From: Thysanoteuthis rhombus
Taxonomy: Eukaryota; Mollusca; Cephalopoda; Oegopsida; Thysanoteuthidae
Direction: 5' to 3'
DNA length: 64,000 nt
Assembly: GCA_963457665.1 (NCBI GenBank)
Contig: OY735222.1
Coordinates: 38,072,581 to 38,136,580 of the forward strand
The translations under genes were made by a program, and so were the position numbers. The notes beneath the pieces were generated by a model that saw only the letters and a program-made list of their open reading frames with translations, had not been told where the DNA came from and ran no database searches. Positions 1 to 12,080 of the stretch are shown here, in pieces. Position 1 is the first letter of the stretch; the number at the start of each line of letters is the position of its first letter.

Positions 1-1080
1 CTTGTCTGAATTTTGTGAGACGGGATGTTTTAATTACTTTACGGGGTTTATGTGGACTGAAGGAATCAGATTCGGCATTCCAGAACACAACAATCAGCTG
101 TGTTAAAGCAACCCCTTTCACACACTCCTAACGTTGGCCCTTCTATAGCAGCACTGATTTCAAGTCAATTTAATGGTACATTTACACCCCCTTATTTCAC
201 CAGGGAATATTAAAGAGTAAAACGTATTTCCCCGAGTTACTCACATTTATCACACATTTTTTTCTTTAAACATCTCCTCACGTTCTGGCCAGTGTGGGGC
301 GGGACAACAAAGGTCGCGTTTATCTTTTGAGCTATTTTTACGGGAAATTGATCTCAGGATCGAAACGATGTTTATAATAGAACTTTAATTGATCTTTCAT
401 ATCTATATTCAGCAGTTTAATGGTGGTGAGCAGGAAATGGTCAGAGTTGCTAACATCCACAGGATAAACCCGTTAATGCTCATTAAATGTTCGTAAATTT
501 TAATGTGATCCATTGGAGTTCCCCTGCGTGAGTTCGAATCTCGTCGCCAGTGTATTGTCTATGCTTGTTGTTAGATAGGTTTTCTATATGCTGGTTAAAC
601 GTAATTGGTTTTAAACGTGGATTAATAAAAATGAAGAGAGACGAAAAATACGTGTGTTTTGATGGTTGACCCCAGTGATCAAGTGCCGACTTCAGATCGC
701 AGCTCTCGGGCTAATACTTCCGTTGCGGCTACAAGTGGGCCTAGTTGTTTCCCTTTATTAACATTTAAAACGTACGAACACTCAATGAACATTACGGTCC
801 ACCCCAGAGCTGTCCACTTTTCCCCCTTCGAATTCCTACGATGAAATCTCTCCTTCATGAAATGATGGGAGCCCAATTCTAATTTACTCAATACTCCATT
901 TCTTTAAAAGGCTGCGTACATTTACAAACCTGCTTTTTGTATCTAACGTCGTCAATATTGGAAAAATCGCCAGAAAAGTTCAATGTGACGCCGCCTTATG
1001 AATTCGAAGAAAACTTTCTTTCAAGAAAGAACTACAACGTTAAATAAAAGCAATGAAGCACTCAGAGATTGCATACCAGT
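1..1080. other. Intergenic, nothing recognised
   Basis: No ORF here shows a family motif. A fragment at 528-543 (GAGTTCGAATCTC) looks like a Pol III B box and may be the end of a tRNA-derived SINE, but no matching A box was seen at the right distance. Confidence 0.4.
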
Positions 1081-1084
1081 ACCA

Positions 1085-1640
1085 TCGCTATTGTCACTGG
1101 ATGGAAATCAGTTCATATATACCTACGATGCAGGGGAAGAAACAGTGAAAGAGAATAAGTCCACCATCTTCCAAAATTCAATCAATTCTTTCTTAGCACA
1201 CGGTCCATTTTCCCACAAAATGTCATTGGAATTCTTCGAGATCTTTTGGAAATACTGTGTGGTCATATAACTACGGTACAGGGAGATAACTGTAAAAGAA
1301 TACCTGGATCCTCTAGAAGATTTAATCTATTCTTCCTTAGCCCATGACCTACCTTTCACAAATACCTATTGAAATTCAGGGAGACCTTTTGGAGATATCG
1401 TGTGGTCAGACAGACGTAGGTGGATAGATATACCTCCTCAAAACTACGTTGGCAGAGATGAGAAAGTTAATTACTTCTTCTTTAGCTTGTGGTCTTCCCT
1501 TCGACAAAATGTCTTTGAATTCGTTGAGAACTTTTGTGTGGACAGACAGACCCCCATACCAAGGAGTACATGTGCCTCTTCCAACTTCGTAGGCAGATGT
1601 AAAAGAGGTGAATTATCATGACGTGGGTTTTGTCATCACT
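1085..1640 (+). repeat. Tandem GACAGACAG-type dispersed repeat, about 3 units
   Basis: About three diverged units of roughly 150-190 bp. Each runs from a 'CAGGGGAAGAAACAGTGAAAG'-like start, through a 'CACAAAATGTCATTGGAATTC' block, to 'GAACTTTTGTGTGGACAGACAGAC'-like ends (1246, 1406 and 1536 regions). The same unit occurs at 14560-14960 (+) and 5632-5905 (-). Short ORFs here (HGPFSHKM, FWKYC) are by-products of the repeat; they recur in the minus copy. Confidence 0.7.
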
Positions 1641-2180
1641 ATATTCTTGGTGTTGGCAAACAGTGTTCATGATTTATCCAGCTGGTGCCTGACAACGCTG
1701 ACACGGAGGATAAATCATAGGGGACGGTTCTTATCTATACAAACATCAAAAAGCTAGAAAAGGAGGCTAGATAAAAGATTAACCGATACTTGGTATGCCA
1801 AGCCCAAGACAATTTTTCCCACTTTCCTGTTCTATACATCTCTACGTGATACTAACCAAAGGTGCAGAGAAATTGGACAGCAGGTGCTGACCGAATGTAG
1901 TACGGACGATTCTTTTTGCATTAGTCAACACTACACTAGATATTTATGACTATTACAGCTCACCATAGTTTTGTTTGCTAAATAGACATCAGTAAAAAGA
2001 AGTTAAAGACATTTCGCAACTCGGTTGTTATTATCTTAATTTGAGATAATAACCTTGGGTCAGGGTTAGAATTTTAGGTTTGTCAGTCTGGGTCTGTGTT
2101 GGGAGCTTTTAATTTTTTTTTTATTTACATTTGTTTAACAAACGAAAATTGGGTGAGTTAATTGCAATATCTAAGATTAT

Positions 2181-2550
2181 AGGTCTGGTTATTCATTCAA
2201 TAGAAACCATCACATGGCCAATGTCTTTTAGCAGTATGCTATATTGGGAGTGTAATGATCAATTAAAATATTGGAAGAAAGGGTGATCAGTGGATAAGTA
2301 ACTTCTCCCACCTTTTGTTGAGTACAAATCACTGAAAAGTTCGAATTTTCAAACGAGGGACCAATTTAGCATAAACTTGTACAGCAAACTAAACCTATCT
2401 AGGGATATTAAAAAAAGAAGTTTTTTTAAGGAGTAAATGTTTTTCATCCCTCTGGCTCCATTGGTATGGCCTGTACGCGTGATACTTACAGATACAGCCG
2501 GACTGACTTGAAAGCTGAAGAAATCTATTTTGACAGTTTTGGTTTATGTT
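2181..2550 (-). mobile_element. 400-bp MITE-like family, copy in - orientation
   Basis: Begins AGGTCTGGTTATTCATTCAA and ends near GAAATCTATTTTGACAGTTT. Between them are the family landmarks in reverse: CATGGCCAATGTCTTTTAGC, AGTGATCA-like blocks, 'ACCAATTTAGCATAAACTTG', and the GGCCTGTACGCGTGATAC segment. It faces the next copy (2931-3398) in inverted orientation with about 380 bp between. Confidence 0.75.
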
Positions 2551-2930
2551 ATCTAAAGTGGTGGCCTCTTGTCAGACAAAGTCAAGCTCTGTAAATGAAT
2601 ACACTGATAGTTATTTGTAGTACTACCTAGTTTCTCTGCACAACTTGGACGTTATCAAAAGAGACAGTTCGCGTGGCAGCATAGTGTACCTTGAAGATAA
2701 CAAGTATTGTTCTTGATAATCGAAAGTGTTTACCGGGTCAGCAGCAATTCGTTCAGAACTAATGTGCCACCTTCACCAAAATATTGCTTCTATTAATTGC
2801 TGCGAGATGGAGATGTCTTGAGAGAATTGCTGTTGGAATACGTTCATCATGACTGTTGGAAAGTTTCCTGGATAATTCACAACTCCAAACGACGTTTTCT
2901 CACTCGTGAACAGGGGACGCTCGCAATTTG

Positions 2931-3398
2931 TTAGAAAACGTCAACCAAAACTGTCACCAGACCTGTCAAAATAGGTTTCTTCAGTTTTCAAGTCGATCTG
3001 GCTGGCTGGCTTTCAGACTGACCATGTATTACGCGTACAGGCCGCCTCGGTAAAGCTAGAGAGCTGAAAATTCCAACAATTACTCCTTATTATGTCTAGA
3101 GATAAACTTTTATTTGTTTTTTTTTTGGGGAAATTCCACCCCTGAATTAGTTTTTTTCTAGGTTCAATTTGTAGGGTGAGTTTATGCTGAATTAATCCTT
3201 TAACTTCTGTCCGGCAGCATTCACACTCGGTTTTTGGAAATTCAGACTTTTTTTTAGTGATCACCGCCCAATGAAATACGACTGAAATAATTCATTCATT
3301 GATCACACCTTATATTCAATTTTAATTGATCACACGGCATGCGGTCAAAAAATGTTGGTCATATGACGGTTTCTATTGACTGACTAACCAGATCAGTT
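2931..3398 (+). mobile_element. 400-bp MITE-like family, + copy
   Basis: Starts AACGTCAACCAAAACTGTCA, then a GCTGGCTGGCTGG tract, 'GCTAGAGAGCTGAAAATT', 'TTCAATTTGTAGGGTGAG', TTTTTTTTAGTGATCACC, and ends GACGGTTTCTATTGACTGAC plus TAACCAGATC. GAAACCGTCA-like sequence near the left end and its complement near the right end give a subterminal inverted repeat. It carries no protein, so it is non-autonomous. Confidence 0.75.
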
Positions 3399-3399
3399 T

Positions 3400-4858
3400 T
3401 TGTTTTTGCTTTGTTTGTTTTTGTTTTTTTTACTTTTGCACTCCTGCGTCCAGTAAGTAGATTTAGTCTCGAAAGGCATTTCGTGTCGCAAGTAATTTCT
3501 CGTAAATAAGAAATTTGTACTCCGCTTCATCCATGTCAATCTAATCAAGTTTGTCGAGGGCTTTGCATGTGTTGCATTGATCGTTTGTCAACAAGGGCTA
3601 ACAGATAGTTAAACCGTAATAAAAATCGCCAACTCTGCTCATTCCAGGTGTAAAAAGGGGTAGGAACCACCGAAAATCAGTGAACAAAAATTGTGCAAGT
3701 ATAGGCTCCACAGATTTTCCTCCAAAATCCTAACAGCAAATATTAAAGAATTCAGGTAAATAAAATATTGCAAATATTCGACAAATCAGAAACCAGCTTT
3801 CATCAGGCAAAATGGGTTCGTCTGGGAGTCCGATTTCATCAGTCATTTCGCGACCTCCTTGCCTCTTGGCTCACCTTACAGGCACAAAACGGCGGCGTTC
3901 ATTTCACCAAACGGCAACCAAGCAAGACGGACTTCATATCCATATCCATACACACGTTTACTTACACACATTTATTAAGAATTATTGCCAGAGTATAACA
4001 AAACAATAGTGTATAAATGAATGCAGTTTCGGTTCCATGGCTAACATCTATTCAATAAGATTTTTTGAGAGATAAAAGGTGCCCGGGATTCCTGAAGAAG
4101 TTTGATCTTATATAAGAAAGGCACGATGAAGACCTTTTTCCAGCAAATCGGGTGTCTCCAAATGCGCGTTAATTCTTTTCTCGTAGAAGTTTAATTTGCG
4201 CAGGTATTTGAAAAATCAGCTTTGCTACACCCATGAGTGAAACACGCGCGTTGAAAACCGGGAGGCGATCTTAATCTTTGCTGGACCGTAGTCCTGAATA
4301 TATGTATTAACTAGTGGCCATTAATCAATGGCCTACAGTGCACAGCTGGTCATTATCTACTTTTCCATGAGACCTTGGGGCCCTTTCTTTTCTTATCAGC
4401 ACTCTTCAGAAAACCTATCCCTGTGCTTATCTTAGACCAAATAATATTGAGACAACTATACACTTAACCAAAATGGTACATGGTATTTCGGATTCTTTTT
4501 GGCCTTGGCACTACTCTTCGTCTTGGTGTGGGCTTCTTTTTATACCACATTAGCAACATCGTGTGCACAACGAAACACATGTCACACGCCATAGATGCTA
4601 ATCAATTTATACATCTAGCCGGCGATCGGAGGGACGAGGAAGGGTTAGGTAGTTTTCAATCTCACTGCATTTACTTTTCTTTTTAGGCTTCCGTACTCTA
4701 CAATAATGGACATTAGCCTAGGTGGGACAAACAAAAAACCAAAAAACCAAAAAAACAATAACAACAACAACAAAAAACAACAAACAAAAAAACAAGTTCT
4801 CCACGCACACCTAATAGATTGGGATCCGTGCAAAGCAGACAGAATTGTAGAATCTCGG
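3400..4858. other. Intergenic, nothing recognised
   Basis: AT-rich sequence with a CAAAAAACC/AACAACAAC low-complexity run at 4730-4795. No ORF with a recognisable family. Confidence 0.4.
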
Positions 4859-5152
4859 CCATAAAGTCACAGGACCTGAAGTCACAATGTGGGTGGCACG
4901 CAGCGCCACCCAGGAAACGTAATTGCAACCAACCGGACATAAAGTCACATTTAATCTATACTATTTAATTAGTGAGACTTTTTTTTTTTAATGAGTAAAT
5001 TTGGAAAAATAAAAGTTTGTTCTGTGATTTCTTTATTTTATTTTGTTTTGGAAGGAATTCAAGCGAGATAGTCGTAAACTCGTTCGATAAGGTCTGATAA
5101 GAAAAAAGCCTTGTCGTTTGTTTTAATAATTTAGGGCTTGTGACTTTATGGC
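4859..5152. repeat. Possible small inverted-repeat element (CCATAAAGTCAC ends)
   Basis: CCATAAAGTCAC near 4859 is matched by GTGACTTTATGG near 5141-5152, and a further ACATAAAGTCAC sits at 4938. The arms are short and the interior does not pair well, so this could be a decayed DNA element or chance. Confidence 0.35.
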
Positions 5153-5631
5153 TGGTCACCCAATAATAAGAGCCTGCTTCTGTTCAGCACGGAAACTCGG
5201 TGGACCAAAACAAAACAGACAAAGAAATAGTAACCAATGGCATAGATTTCTTTTGAAGGGGTAAAACTGGTGGTGACACTTCTGTTTTCTTTATGATTTC
5301 GCTTACAATATTAATCTGTCAGTGGGGGTCTGCTTGGTCGTTATTTTTATCTAGGTGTCAATCAACTGTGCTACTGCCCTGCTAATAATGTTATGGGAAG
5401 GTGTAAGTACTATATCTGTTTCAGTTTCAGTGACTGTGTGTTGTGTGTATTATGTGTATATTCATATACAAGGAAAGTGAAGCTGTTATTCGTAGGTTTT
5501 GTTTTGTTAATGTTCTCATATATCAAGTCAAGGTTGCAAAAAATTGTGATTTTGCTATGAGAGATCCTAGGGTTGCTTGATAGTTCATTTCTGCCAACGA
5601 AGCAAGGAGAGGTATAATTATTCATTCGCAT

Positions 5632-5905
5632 CTGTCAGTCTGTCTATCCATACAATATTTCCAAAAGTTCTCAACGAATTTCAACAACATTTTGTTGAAT
5701 GGTGGGCCATGGACCAAAGGAGAATTGATTAAATTTTGGGTTGGATCCAGGTATCCTTTCACAGTTACCTCCCCTGCATCGTGACTACATGTCCACACAA
5801 TATCTCCAAAAGTTATCAAGGAATTTCTATGATATTTTATGGAATGATAGGCAATGGGCTATGGGCTACGGAAGAATTGATTATAATTTAGGGTAGATCC
5901 CTACT
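5632..5905 (-). repeat. GACAGACAG-type dispersed repeat, - orientation, about 2 units
   Basis: Reverse complement of the 1085-1640 unit: CTGTCAGTCTGTCTATCCAT, then ATATTTCCAAAAGTTCTCAACG, a 'GTTACCTCCCCTGCATCGTG' block, then a second 'CACAATATCTCCAAAAGTT'. Confidence 0.7.
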
Positions 5906-7025
5906 TTCACACCTCCTCATATATGTCAACACCAATCCATTAAATGCTAGACACCACTTCTCCATTCTAAAAAAAAACATAGCCAAACTTTTCCCCGAGA
6001 ATTGACTATTGACTATCCTAACCCCTCCTCTCACTGCCCCTTTCTTATCTAAGAAAAGCCCAATACTCACTGACCCGTATTATTTCAGACCAAACTTGAT
6101 TCTCACCTATCCAGATACAAACTCCTATCAAACAACCCTTTACACAGAAATATCCCCATTTCTTTCCTTGAACGCAAACATGTAAACAGCGTACAATTTT
6201 CTCTACACTACTTCAAGTTTCTCTGAAAAAGATGGCTGGCAACCATCGAAATGCATCGAAACATGCCCACATGATAATAAGAATTTTCGAGATGTAACAT
6301 CAGCTTTTCTCTTAAATTTTTTTCTCTTCACTTTCTAAATGTGATTTTCATCAACTTTATTGTGGGTTTTGCTGTAATACAGTCATGGTATTGCTATATA
6401 AATAACTAAGAATGAGCTGGAAAAAAAAAACATTAAAAAACTTTAAGCAGTATGCTTTTGAACAGCGTGGACAATTTTGGAACAATTTAACCGCATTATT
6501 CAAAGTATATCTGTACTCAGGTTTTGTTAGCCAAGTTATATAATGTTATCCCAGCAGTACAACTTACTAAGGAATAGTATTTTTTGAAAGATATACAAAA
6601 TAATACTTTTGTGACACACCTAGAGGTTATCTGCGATATACCCAAGTGCTGACTCACACAGGTCTGGTTTAAAATATTCATTTTGTCCGAATGGTTGTCT
6701 GGGAAAGAACTGTGACAAATGAACTGATTGTCTCCGAAGAACTGCAATAAATGAAATTCTACCAAGGACTGCTGACAGGCAACCAATGACTTCTGCTGTT
6801 ATAACTATTATTTGAAGTATTGTTGATATTCAATGATTTTTCAACAACAGTTCAGTGAATCTATTCTCTAGCCTCCCTCAGTTGAATACATCCAGTACAG
6901 TTTTGTTCATTTTGTTTTACTTATAATCCAGTATGTGGGCTGTGTCTCATTGTTTTGGAGCTTTTTGCTGACTCATTCAATTCTAATGACGGTTACGACA
7001 AAGATATTATCTCTCTATTTAATGT
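5906..7025. other. Intergenic, nothing recognised
   Basis: No coding or RNA signal seen. Short A tracts (6420-6430) only. Confidence 0.4.
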
Positions 7026-7610
7026 GACAAACCGTCAACTGAAACTGTCACTGAAACTGTCACTGAAACTGTTAAAATAGATCTCAGTTTTAAGCTGGTC
7101 TGGCTGGTTCGCTAGCTGACTGGCTGGCTATCACGCAGTCACGTAGTGAGGGTTCTCAGCGCCCAGGCACAAAGATAATTTTGGCTCCCCTACCCTTGAA
7201 TTAATCATTATAATTATACTGTTATTAATTTGATTAAATTAAATAATATGTATGTATGTATGTATCATGCTTACAAGGCGCATCAATGGAGCTAGAGGGC
7301 TGAAAATATAAACATTTATTCCACATTATGTCCAGAAATTCTTTTTTGTTTTTGCAATATTCCCCACAAAAATAGGTTTTGAGTGGGGGGTCAATTTACA
7401 ATGTAAGTTTATGCTAAGTTGGTCACCCTTTTCTGGCTGCCTATTTTATAAAAACTCAAACATTTTAGTGATCCCACAAAAGGGCGAGAGAGCTAACTTA
7501 TTCATTGATCTCACCTTATTCCACTTTGATTGATCATCCTAACACAGCATTCTGCCAAAAGATATTGTTCATGTGACAGTTTCTATCGAATGACTAACCA
7601 GACCTGTTTT
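7026..7610 (+). mobile_element. 400-bp MITE-like family, + copy with expanded left end
   Basis: The left end has ACTGTCACTGAA-type triplication (7035-7070), then CTGGCTGG tracts and a TATGTATG run (7250-7265). The body follows (GCATCAATGGAGCTAGAGGG, 'CAATTTACAATGTAAGTTTATG', TTTTAGTGATCCC), ending GTGACAGTTTCTATCGAATG and ACTAACCAGACCTGTT. It is longer than other copies because of an insertion at about 7130-7240. Confidence 0.75.
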
Positions 7611-8640
7611 GCTTTTGTTTCTTTCCTTTAAAGTTCCATGTCTTCATATTAGCTTTTATGAAGTCACTCTGATGAGAATAGTGTTTCTACTTAGTTTGAT
7701 CACATAATAAAGTAAACTATTGTATTCCAATGTGGTTCCATTATTTATTATTATCTATTCATATTCCAGTCATTTTTTGTATGCATCTCCTCTTACGATT
7801 ACGTGATTTGTGAATTCTGGTGAGTAGGGATTTGTTGTGAAGTCACAGATCACCTATAAATATACCATTTCTTGTATATTTCCATACATAGGAGACATGG
7901 GGCGAAACATTGAAATAAAACATAGAAATCATTTGTAAATTGGCCATCCGATATTATCATTTCACCAACATATCAATCATAATCCATGTCAATATATCTC
8001 ATTGAAACTGGTTAAGAGAAATCTTTTCTGTGAGCTGAAAAATACAACTATGAACACAAATTCTTTTTACTAAATATCCAAGTTATTATATATATAAATA
8101 TATGTACATAGATATACATGTATATATACTTATACAAATTCCATTATATATAGGTGGATTGTCACTTTTAATTTTACTCTGTTTAATTCAATTTCGAGTG
8201 GCCATTTCTCTTCTTGTTCTCCGCAAGAGTTTATGCAGTTTGCATTAATAAGACCTAATTTCAATGTGGGTGTGTGAAAGTGTATTAGCACCTTTTCTCA
8301 TTGTTTATTTCTATGGCCTCTCTTTGGACAGTACTGAATTGAAAGATAGTAAATTGGTCAGAGTGCTTTCAAATTGTGTCCCTTGCCGTGACTCTCCTCC
8401 AAGTTCTTTGTGTGTGTGAATGCATGTGTGTGTGTTTGTGTATGTGTGTGATTAATGGGTCTCGAATATTCATCTTGCCAGTGGGCCTGCTGGTAGGACT
8501 TTTCATGATATGTGTGCTAATTCAATCACTTGATGTATTCTTGACATCTCAGATAGAAATCTTCGAAGTATTGTTGGATTTAGCACTCACTAGATAATAA
8601 CATTGAGTGAGACTTAAAAACCTGAGAACAATGCTCACTC
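7611..8640. repeat. AT-rich intergenic DNA with TA/TG microsatellites
   Basis: A TATATATAAATATATGTA-type run lies at about 8089-8150 and a GTGTGTGTGAATG run at 8409-8452. The open frame over the TG run is low complexity. No gene recognised. Confidence 0.5.
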
Positions 8641-9070
8641 GTTACAGGGACACAATCTTTAATCCGGAATTCCGAAAAACTGAAAAGCTCCAAACTGAAC
8701 ATTTTTTTCTGTAGATGTGGTCTGCACACAAAGCTTGAGTTTGGGGCTCAACATGACTCGACGTGACCCCGGCTCAACTAAGTTGGTTTTGCTTATTTTT
8801 GCTGTGCTCTACCAGGCCTTGTAGAGCATAGCTGAAATTATCATTTCAAGATAGCCTTAATTCAACCGATGCTGTTGTGTCTCAGTGTTTCTACCAGTTG
8901 CTCATGGGTATTACGTTTATCTTTTTGTGATTTTCTCACTTTGAAGACTGGAAATGGTAAAAGGAGCTGCAGATTCCTCAATGAGTTACAGCTGACTTGT
9001 GTAACCTTATCTCTAATACTTATGTTACCATTCAAGTATTTAACAATTCCGAAATCTGAAAAAATTAGAT
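8640..9070. mobile_element. Possible pogo/Tigger-like fragment
   Basis: CAATCTTTAATCCGGAATTCCGAAAAACTGAAAAG-type sequence (8655-8690) looks like a pogo/Tigger terminal region, and CAATTCCGAAATCTGAAAAA (9045-9065) is a partial second copy of the same motif. No transposase remains. The call rests on end similarity only. Confidence 0.35.
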
Positions 9071-9109
9071 CAGATAAAAAGATTTTGTATCAGTATTCTC
9101 AAATGTACA

Positions 9110-9300
9110 GGCTGGCCAAGCGGTTAACCGCATAGAGAACGGAATAAGCAAGCCTGGACCCTCAAGTCAGGTTCGACAATCAGTCTACGAGATGGACAAC
9201 TCAAACTGTTCTGAAGAGGGATGAGCTCCATCAGGCTATCTCGCCCTTGACAAATCCGGGATGGAATCAACTCTGCCCTGGATTATGGGATAGGTGAAGG
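9110..9300 (+). mobile_element. tRNA-derived SINE (Leu/Ser-like head)
   Basis: TGGCCAAGCGG (9113-9123) fits a Pol III A box of the tRNA-Leu/Ser type, and GGTTCGACAAT (9170-9180) fits a B box 47 bp later. There is no acceptor stem or CCA-end pairing, so it is not a working tRNA gene. A body block (CATCAGGCTATCTCGCCC) follows and is partly repeated on the - strand at 9609-9800. Confidence 0.65.
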
Positions 9301-9608
9301 TAAGGTAACTGTATCTGCAGAAAAAGATTCCTGCCAAGCCCAATTTCCTATCTTTGAAATTGAAATTCTTCCTGAACATGAGCAATTTCATATGTTCACC
9401 ATCCAAAATTAATTGGAGAAATTATCCATGTCTTTTTATTTGACAACCAATTTATTCAAGTTGTCTTACAAATCTACGGTAGCACAAAATGTTCCTCAAT
9501 AGTCATAGACATCTGCTGCCACTTTGATATATTAGGAAGGAAGGGACTAAAAGATATATCTGGATGTTAGTTGTCAAGTGAATAATTACAGAGTGCCTAA
9601 GCTGTGAT

Positions 9609-9800
9609 TTATCCTCTGCTGTCACTTTTCATAACAATCCTTTGATACCCACCCTCTATAAGATCCCAACTTTCAAAACTCCTCATCCCCGGTGAGATAG
9701 CCTGATGTAAGGGAGGGCAAATGCCCCATTTGTACCCCCGGTGGTCTCCTATATCAATAGTACAGGTGGAGACCATCAACAATCGCATTCTGTTCATCAA
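9609..9800 (-). repeat. Diverged fragment sharing the SINE body of 9110-9300
   Basis: On the - strand it contains CATCAGGCTATCTCACCGG, matching CATCAGGCTATCTCGCCC in the neighbouring SINE. The open frame here is incidental. Confidence 0.4.
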
Positions 9801-10755
9801 CTTTGTTTCTTTAACAAAATCAAAAGTGAGATTCTAGATGCATTCAACCAATAACCTGGAAGATATTTGGGGTGCCATGTTGAGTATTTTCCCTTCATAA
9901 CATTTCTCAGAGTAATGGTACTTCACATAACATGCAACATGTTGTACTGGGTTACATGGTACTAGCAGCAAGGAGTAATCCCTATTGGAAGAAGTGGAAC
10001 CAGTCTGCCTTCAGGCCTCTTGGTTTGGAGTCACTGTTGTCCATCTCCTAGACCGGTGTCCAACCAAGGCTATTGAGACCAGTCAGCCATATTATCTACC
10101 CATAGCTAGGTGGAGCTAAAAGGCTAGAAAGCCCAGTCTAAACTTGTATTCATCCATAGCTAGGGGGAAGAGTGAATTCATGCTTTTCCCAAGGGCAAAG
10201 TGAACACCAACTGTCTCTGCTGATATACGAAATTCTTTTTTTTCATGATGGTAACTGGTAAGCTACCTGCCCCTCTAAAAAGTGATGGCCGATGTGTTCT
10301 AAGAAGAACTAAAAGATCAAATAAAGATATTGGCTGTTAGTAGCTTCCATATGCAATGTTATTAATAAAGTGATGATTAAGGTCTCCCATACATCCTACC
10401 CAAGGATTGGTATATGAGCTGGCTTTTCAATGTCCGTTTTTTTCCTGGCTGACTGACTCAACAGTATTTTCTGCGTCACTGTGAATCTCTTATTCGCTTG
10501 AATTGAGAAGATGGCAAGAAAAAAATGAATAGACAAAAATGTGCACACACACACACACCTGAATTTCTGACAGTACTGTTAACCCTTGCCTTTTGCAGGG
10601 GGTAAGGGTGCTGCCAGGGTTTACAAGTGTGGGAAATCCGGAAATTATTTTTGCAGGTCCCCATTGCCCCCCTCCTAACCATAAACCATTCAATAAGCAA
10701 TCTACCATCACTTTACTATATCATAAATATACGTGCATTTATAATTTCCTCAACT
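9801..10755. other. Intergenic, faint duplicated blocks
   Basis: CCATAGCTAGGTGGAGC (about 10098) and CCATAGCTAGGGGGAAG (about 10154) are a short direct repeat, probably from another retroposon body. An ACACACACAC run sits at 10545-10558. Nothing coding. Confidence 0.35.
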
Positions 10756-11005
10756 TTTATGTTTTGTTCATATTGTAAAGCTTATGTTTTGTTTATACTG
10801 TAAAACTCATGTTTTATTCATACAGCAAAACTTATGTTTTGTTTATACTGTAAAACTTATGTTATGTTTATGCTGTAAAACTTATGTTTTGTTTATACTG
10901 TAAAACTTATGTTTTGTTTACACTGTAAAACTTATGTTTTGTTTACACTGTAAAACTTATGTTTTGTTTATACAGCAAAACTTATGTTTTGTTTATACTA
11001 TAAAA
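10756..11005 (+). repeat. Minisatellite, 10 x 25 bp
   Basis: Ten head-to-tail copies of CTTATGTTTTGTTTATACTG-TAAAA with no length change. Variants are mostly A/G/C swaps at positions 15-20 (e.g. CATACAGC, ACACTG). The first unit (CTTTTATG..) and the last (..ACTATAAAA) are the most diverged, as expected for array edges. There are no spacers, so it is not CRISPR-like. Confidence 0.92.
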
Positions 11006-11453
11006 CTTAATTTCTATGGTATGGTTTTTAGTGGTATGCCGCACAACTCCCCAAAATATCCCCTATAAAGTCTGAATAAGGAATTATCAAAATTGCAAAT
11101 GGAAAACCCACAAATGACAAGGGATAACTGCATACGACTAAAAGATTTATATTTTTGTAAATTTGCATATCAAGGTCTCCTTAAATCAACTGAAGTGATC
11201 AATGATAATCTTCCATCTCTCTTTCCTTGGAAAATCTTTTTGTACTTCAGTATTAGTTCCAAAAAGCTCTTACCAAATTCAGAATTGCCTTGTTCTATTC
11301 TTTCTTGTGTTAGGAATACAAATTAAAGATAGAAAATTTTTAGATTTTATTTATCCTATCAGCTGCCTTGTCACATTCTCCTTAATCTCATCTGCAGTCT
11401 GAATTCTCTTTGGGGAAAGTCAGAAGTTGCCAGAAGCCAAATCTTAACAGTAC

Positions 11454-11468
11454 GGGGGGGGGGGGGGG
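11454..11468 (+). repeat. G15 homopolymer
   Basis: Fifteen consecutive G residues, unusual in this AT-rich context where the other tracts are T or A. It could form a quadruplex or could be a sequencing-prone tract. Confidence 0.85.
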
Positions 11469-11740
11469 TCTGACAAACCCGGCTGATGCAATGCCAAGAA
11501 AGTTTCCACGAGACATGAAGAATGACTCATAGAGTTATTGTGTATGCAACAGTCACAAGCTACGTAAGATCACTCAATGGCATTTCACTGCCGACGAATA
11601 ACTACATAGGAGAGTGTCTATTCATGCATGTGCAGTTATGTCCCTATGATCGGTTGCCAAATCTCATTACGGCAGCACAACCAGTTCTTGAGATATTCAA
11701 AGTGGCTTGATACAGACCTCATACAAAGAATTGTTAAAAA

Positions 11741-12080
11741 TAACCGACCAAAACTACCAACATTAATACAGGCTTCTTCGGTTTTTGAGTTGAGCTAGCT
11801 GGCTGGCTGGCTGGCTGGCTATGTATGTATGTATTATATGTACAGGCTGCACCAATAGAGCTAGAGAGCTGAAAGTTAAAAAAAATTATAGCTTTTTCGT
11901 TGGAGGTTCAATTTGCAATGTAAGTTCATGCTAAATTGATCCTTTAATTTGTTTTGGGCTGCATTCACACTTGGTTTTTGAAAATTAATACTTTTTCAGT
12001 GATCACTACCAAACACGATACAAAAGAAGTGACTTATTTATTGATCATCCCCTTTTCCAATTTTTTAATAGATCACACAA
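11741..12080 (+). mobile_element. 400-bp MITE-like family, + copy, right end missing
   Basis: Starts ACCGACCAAAACTACCAAC, then GCTGGCTGG x5, TATGTATGTATG, 'GCACCAATAGAGCTAGAGAG', 'CAATTTGCAATGTAAGTTCA' and TTTTTCAGTGATCACTAC. It stops after AATAGATCACAC; the CCAGACCTG terminus is absent. Confidence 0.7.

Noticed and set aside
9110-9185. Possible tRNA-Leu or tRNA-Ser gene
   Set aside because: A and B boxes are present, but no acceptor or anticodon stem forms and a SINE body follows.
10756-11005. CRISPR-like array
   Set aside because: Units are contiguous without spacers and the DNA is eukaryotic.
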